From: Knoxdaviesia capensis
Taxonomy: Eukaryota > Ascomycota > Sordariomycetes > Microascales > Gondwanamycetaceae
DNA length: 64,000 nt
Assembly (NCBI GenBank): GCA_001510575.1
Contig: LNGK01000006.1
Location: forward strand, 2,289,565 to 2,353,564
Direction of reading: 5' to 3'
Within the stretch, counting starts at the first letter, position 1. The number at the start of each line of letters is the position of its first letter. The notes under the pieces are model-generated. The model searched no databases. It worked only from the letters and a program-made list of their open reading frames with translations, and was not told the DNA's origin. Below, piece after piece: positions 58,316 to 64,000 of the stretch. The position numbers and the translations under genes are program-made.

Positions 58316-61300
58316 ACTCTGTCCCCCGATCGTCGGGTTGTTGGAGGGGAAAGCACACCACAACGAGAGACCGAGGAGACTGACTCTGTCACCTTGTGGT
58401 GATGAGTTTGTTTATAGCTGGCTAATTCCCGCTGGCGACAGAACATGCGGACGAGAGTCTCCGAAGTTTGGGCGCGAGAGACCCCCCGGGGGTTTGTATC
58501 GTGACGGTGCGTGTCTCTCTCTCGCTTGCGCATCTTCTCGATGGATGGATGGAAAAAGGCGTGGCTGGAGTGTGCAGCACCGGTGGACACGATCTGGAGA
58601 CCTTTAGGAATCTCCATGGATAGACGAGGCCAGACATCTCTGCAAAGTGTACATTCTCACGCTTCTTCCTTCTAGTCTTCTGTCAGCCCTGAACGTTTCC
58701 GTCCACGCACAACACTTGGTTCTCTCGCCATGCCATCGTGGATCGGCATCCCTGCACGCAGCTAGGTGAACCACAGTTCTGACGTGCTAGAGCGGCCTGC
58801 ACCTTGTAGCCTCTAGAGCCCTAGAGAAAGCAGGGTCCCCTCTCCTATATGTTCATTTCTTACCGTTATTACACACAACCACCCTGCAACTCTATCTAAA
58901 CGACGCTGGAGCTGCGTGCATGCATATCTCTGCCTATCAGCTCTGGATAACTACTGTACTAGCCCGGCCTGAATCATGATGTTCGTCCGCAGATCGCTAG
59001 GCATTTCTGGCTGTTTCTATTTATATGTCTGGCCGCCGGCCGTGATATCATTGATGGTCTTGGGTGTCCCTTTTTCCGTGGTTTTCTGCCCCCAACCGAT
59101 CATACGAGAGCATTCCAGGTTCACATAATCATCTTGGTCGCGTCGGAGGAGAGGGGGGTGGGGGCCCAGTTCTTGGCTCTGCGAATACGACGCTGCATCA
59201 GCTGGACACCAGCAGGCCGCGTCTCTCTATCTCTCTGTGTTTCTCGTTAAAAAAATACAGAAGCAGTGGGTGTGGGTGCGGTGCTGGAGGCTCTGACAGG
59301 CAGGTCAGATACAGCGTCTTGCTTTTGCCGCCGACTTTTCCCAGTGCCATCCCTGCGGGCAGATCTTCACCGGTTACAAGGGGGTCCCAGCTTCATTTAT
59401 CTCTCTCTCATGGCCATACAGTACTGAAGAGCTGTGGGAGGAGGAGTCTGGTAGGACTTTGATGGAGCCAGCCCTTCGCGAGATCGACCGGTATGGATCT
59501 GAAGAGACCGAATAGCCGTACTCCGTAGTATGTAGTAGTAGGAGAGGAGTAGGTGCCCCCCTCAATCCTGCTACCTCTCGCTTGATTCCATTCCCTGATA
59601 TTCGCCCCCCGGGTGGACCATCCCCAAGCATGACCACCCGAACCGAACTATACCGCCCTGGCCCGGCTATATTGCCACTACATGTCCGTCTGCCCAAAGA
59701 TGTCTATGTAGGGACCTGCAGAAGACGTCCAAGAACAGCGTACCCGCTCTTCAGGGCCTCTGCATATTTCGCTCGCCCTGCTGCATGTCGGCTGACTCGA
59801 CCACGGCCGTTTTCCGGCACCCGGGGCTGGCAATATCCGGTCGACGCCTCTACCACAACTGCGTGATTCGGCACCAAAAGAGCACCGCTTAACATAAACT
59901 ACATGTGCACCCCATCCTCGCCGTCCGCCATTGCCAGCCGGGAAACGCCCAACATGAAGGGCGCGTGAGACTGCTCTCCGGAAACCCACTGCAGATGGGG
60001 GGGAGACCAGACAGTCGTTGTCAGTTGCTTATCAAGAAACACAGTCAACCAACTGCCTGATTTATCTTTTTATTTGCCATTCCCCTCCAGCCCGCCAGAG
60101 CTGTCTCGCCGGGCAGGAGGACACACCTGTGACGACCGCCTGCATGCTGACCAAGCCCCCCCCCACAGCATCATTTCCCGAGATGCAATCTGCACGCTGC
60201 ACCCTGCATGCAATGCAGCGTTTATGTGACTCTATCTCTAATTATGCTGCTTGATACATACATGAGTCCCAAGGGATGAGGAGACCCGGAAACCCCTAGA
60301 CACTGTGGTTTGAAGACCCGTAATAACCCTAACCCGGCCAGGGTATCGCAGAACCGTCTGAGGATACCAACCCCCCCTGAGCCAACTCATCCGGAAGGCC
60401 CGGAGTCTTTGGAAGAGGGGGGAACATTCGCTTGGGTTTCCTGTTTAGGAAAAAAACACGGCAACATGTCAATATGGGGGGAAAAAAGTATCTACCTGAG
60501 GTCGGAAGGCGACTTTTCGAGACTACACCGTATAGAATTCGAGACAAGCCGGGCCAACTTCTACAGGCTTCGGCTTATTCTTTCCATCTCTGCACGGTTC
60601 TCAAATTCAAGACTGGTTTGCTTTGTTCTCCAACCCACGTATCTCTCCACCAAGGGCTCAGTCTATCCACCCTTTTTTATTTTTTTATTTTTTATTTTTT
60701 TACGGCACCGCTATCCTGGTGTCAAGATACAGCGGTTCTTCACGTTTTGACCAAGACCGCGAATTCCATACCCAATGATTCTAGTTAATTCTTTCTTGTG
60801 TGTCAAATGAAGCCCAGAAACCCGACAACCACACCATCACTAATCACCACCCACCACTCCACCCGAAGAATCCAAACGGTCACTCACGGGGCCCGCCCCC
60901 CTTCGCCATCGCCATCGCCATTGCCCTCACCGGCTGCGAGAAGCTGGGCACTGCTTATCCAAACACACCATGACAAAAGGCCCAAGAGTTGTCTGTTGCG
61001 GGCCTTGCTTTGCCCCGTGCCGAGGACGTCTTCCGCAGATACGCAAGAGGGATATGAGTGTCGCGTGTGGGCCAGGTTGAAGATGGATGGATGTATACGG
61101 AGATGACGGATCGAGGCTGAGAGGAAGTGTGGACTGCAGAGAGGAAGTGCAGATAGACACGAACAGCTGTGAACATGAACATCGGAGCTTCTAGGTCGCA
61201 TAACGACCTCAGGAAGACCAGAACACGCACTCACCTGGAGGGAAAAGCAGTCACCAGCTCCGCAAACCAGGACGGCGTCCCTCTCACCCCCTCCACTATC

Positions 61301-62398
61301 CACCTGTCTCACTTCCTTCGTGACCCTAACCCCCCCTCGTCACCTCTCCCTCCCATTCTCTCTGGCTCCCATCCTCCATCTATCTCCTCTCCTGAAAGGA
61401 AAATAAAATAAACACATAACCCACACTTATCGGTACCCCCCGTCTCATGTGAGCAATCCCGTTCGCACTGCTAACTCACCTCATTCGTAGTCTCTGGGAC
61501 ATCCAGATATGTCCCCTGGTCTGCCTGACATGTGTGCACTTCCCGATACGTGGTTGATAAGACGCCCCCCCCCTCTCCTGTCCCGCCGGTGGCAGATCGC
61601 AACATCCCTGATCCCAGCTTCCCAGCGGGCGACGTTCTTTAGCACACGACACTAGCTGCCCAGACTTACACACTTTCCTGGCACGCGTTCCGTTCCTTCG
61701 CCCACGGACATGGATCACGTCGCGCGGCTTCACCACGTCCCATCAACGACGTAACTGTCTTCAACCTTCCGGATATACTATACGGGCTCGACCGTGTTGG
61801 AGAGGGACTTCCACACCGTAGCTACATCCCCCGTTTGTCCCCAACCTCCACGCCAAGGGAACACTCCAAACAGCATCAACTTCTCTGCATACAAACAGCA
61901 TCAACTTTTCTGCATACATCCGTGATATCTGTGCGTACTCACACTCCCCAGCCTCCGGTCCACAGGTCACGCTGCTGTCTGTGGTGTAATGTACGTATCC
62001 GTCTTGGGCCGGCCACCGCCACCGTCTTGCACCACCCAGCGGCCGCACAACCCGGCCCCCCCCCTTTCCCCCGTGCTGTACACACACAGAGCATCCAGAT
62101 CCACGTAAGACACCACCAAGACTGGACCTATCTGTAGAGCAAGTCTGCCGTGCCGTGTTCCTCTGTCCGCAAGGTGCTGCTGAATCGCCTTCCTGTCTCC
62201 AAGATGTCTTCAGACATGTCCATGTGTATCCCGACCTCATCTCTCTTGCCCACCCCAAGGCCCACTGTTCCCTGCCGGCCGGCTGACACCCCAAACAGAA
62301 GATGTGTCTGACCAGGCCCAACTCTCTCCCGTGCGGGTGGCCAGCTTAACACAGCTCTGATATCGCTGATACACCATCTACGTCAACCTCCCTCTCAA

Positions 62399-62403
<5 letters not shown>

Positions 62404-62448
<45 letters not shown>
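62404..62448. repeat. (CT)22 microsatellite
   Basis: An uninterrupted CT run of about 45 bases. Confidence 0.95.
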
Positions 62449-62451
<3 letters not shown>

Positions 62452-64000
62452 ATACCTCTCTGCTCTCTGTGCTCAGCCAAGAACTCCGTCGACTCGTATC
62501 GCCCATCCCTCTGCCTCGTGCCACATCCACCCCCTAGCAGATCTTGTCACAATGGCCCCATTCTCCCAAGACAGACAGAATACGAAACGCCTCCAAACAC
62601 CTTGTTCTGTGTGTAGTCGTCCGCGATCTCTGCACCACGTCGTCTACCCACTCCCGTGAGACTCCCCACCGCGTGCCGGCACGGCCGTGTGTACGAATTC
62701 CATCCGAAGAGATCTCGACGCCTCAGGCGGGATACGGTCCTCCAGGTCACAACCACGACGCAGCACCTCCACCTCCTCCAAATCGTTCTGTTGACCCTCG
62801 GACGCCCGGTCACCCAACACACCCGCCCAGCTGAATCCATCCCAGTCCCAGATAAGCACATTCAGGGAGTCAAGTCATGCCCGAAGGACGAGAGCACACT
62901 TGACCAACCAGCGTGCCGGACGATACCCACACCGGGGTCATCCATTGTCGTGGGATCTGCAAAGAGCCGTATTAGCTATACTATCCAGACAGGATGGGAG
63001 GGGGAGGCATCGGGAAATAGAACGTGCCAGACCACACATCTCACCGATGATATCATTGTCGCAGACACCCTAAGTCTGGACCTACATCTAGAGGTTGAAT
63101 GGAGGCACACTTACACTCACCCTCACACTCACATTCGACCTTCCACTCACACCCAACCCCAACCCCGAACTGCACGCACACACGCACATACGCACACATG
63201 CACGCCCGCACGCACACATGCATATGTCTTGCGCGTCAATGCACAGCCGCAACTAGCCTATCACGTTGCACGCCGACCTCCACGCACTTTGTCGCCTGGT
63301 AGCCTTGCACCCCGCCAGGTAAAGGCATCGATCGGGATTGAGAGTCATGCCGCCGGAGAGCAAGCACTCTGCTGCGCGATGCGCAGAAAAAAGCTTTATC
63401 TTGAATTAGCACACTACGGTGGCATCGAGTCCGAAACACCTGTTTGAAAGAATCATCATGTTGTCATCGGGCTCCTTGGCTTATGGGCGCCAGTCTCTCA
63501 TGTGGCCAATTTCTGTACGTGATCTCTTTTTTTGTTTCCCCCCCCGCTGCCCGATCGTATCTACCCGCCGCTCCATTAGACATATCACGACAGTGGATTT
63601 GAGGCCGCGTGCGAAATAGATGAAGAAATCCAAAGTCTCTCGTCCGGATGGGTCGGAGAAAAGAATGGGGAGAAATGAATTACCCTCCCTCTTCCTGGGT
63701 CCCCACCATGTTTATTTTTGCTCGATATTGCTTCATAAACTCACCCAAAGTCATTTGGCCTCGCTAAAGCGGGAACGACATAACCCTGGTGTTGCGGGCT
63801 CGACACCCATACTGATGTCCGAGATGGTGTGCTATGGTTGCAGTATTCGAGCCTTGCACTGACAGGGTGACTATCAATTTCACCTAGACCCAAGTCCGTA
63901 GGTCGATTGAGGGTGATATGGAGGGGAGGGGCAGACGATGATGGATCCATTCAGTGTTGCTAGCGAGCGTAGCTGCGGAAGATGGAAGTCCAGTCTGATC

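Larger units (their letters stand above)
57403..64000. other. gene-free end of the window
   Basis: About 6.6 kb with no recognised gene. Frames up to 263 codons (62656-63447) begin at non-ATG codons and consist partly of His/Thr-rich translations of CA repeats. Telomere-like motifs occur at 57574-57583 (TTAGGGTTAG) and 60327-60335 (CCCTAACCC). Confidence 0.45.

Noticed and set aside
62656..63447. 263-codon plus-strand frame near the window end
   Set aside because: Non-ATG start; much of it is His/Thr translation of CA-rich simple sequence.

Overview
The window looks like nuclear DNA of a filamentous ascomycete, probably in or near the Eurotiomycetes. The grounds are short GT-AG introns (56-154 bp in the confident genes) with CTAAC/CTGAC branch motifs, GC-rich third codon positions, CT-rich leaders before start codons, an intron-bearing nuclear tRNA, and a gene set (NirA-like Zn2Cys6 regulator, Pex16, SR-protein kinase, fungal protoglobin) typical of moulds. 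Species cannot be read from sequence alone. Gene density is low: about eight well supported protein genes and one tRNA in 64 kb, separated by long intergenic stretches.

Layout. 1-24 kb is the conserved core: a NirA/Nit4-type zinc-cluster regulator (+, 2794-5995, five exons), an ACS-family MFS transporter (+, 8604-10191), a cysteine-rich protein (-, 10456-11280), tRNA-Gly(GCC) with a 14-nt intron (12650-12734), peroxin Pex16 (+, 13443-14887) and an SRPK/Sky1-type kinase (+, 21074-23342). A second first coding exon for the kinase, 2.6 kb upstream at 18441, is splice-phase compatible with it.

24.8-31.3 kb is a GC-rich stretch with short direct repeats, a 55-bp tandem repeat and one small run of Ns; I recognise no gene there. 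31.3-41 kb looks like an accessory block: a proposed four-exon minus-strand gene whose first intron is filled with GATGATC-type repeats (31288-33150), a RING/IBR-like protein (-, 34742-36139), overlapping unexplained minus-strand ORFs near 37.5 kb, and a plus-strand promoter and short spliced ORF near 39-40 kb with diverged internal repeats.

41-64 kb is sparse: an unrecognised 319-residue ORF (+, 45776-46735), a protoglobin-domain haem protein (-, 48085-49029, three exons), a decayed ATCATGAATC-type repeat field (52.7-53.2 kb), an N gap, and a single-exon F-box/WD40-like protein (+, 55060-57402). The last 6.6 kb shows only simple repeats.

The genes do not form one pathway. Themes are regulation (zinc-cluster activator, SR kinase, two ubiquitin-type adaptors), transport and organelle biogenesis (MFS, Pex16) and haem/gas sensing (protoglobin). 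The most notable points are the alternative kinase first exons, the protoglobin, the hidden spliced gene across a repeat array, and recurrent telomere-like CCCTAA motifs far from any visible chromosome end. Exon coordinates were assigned by eye from splice motifs, reading phase and family resemblance.
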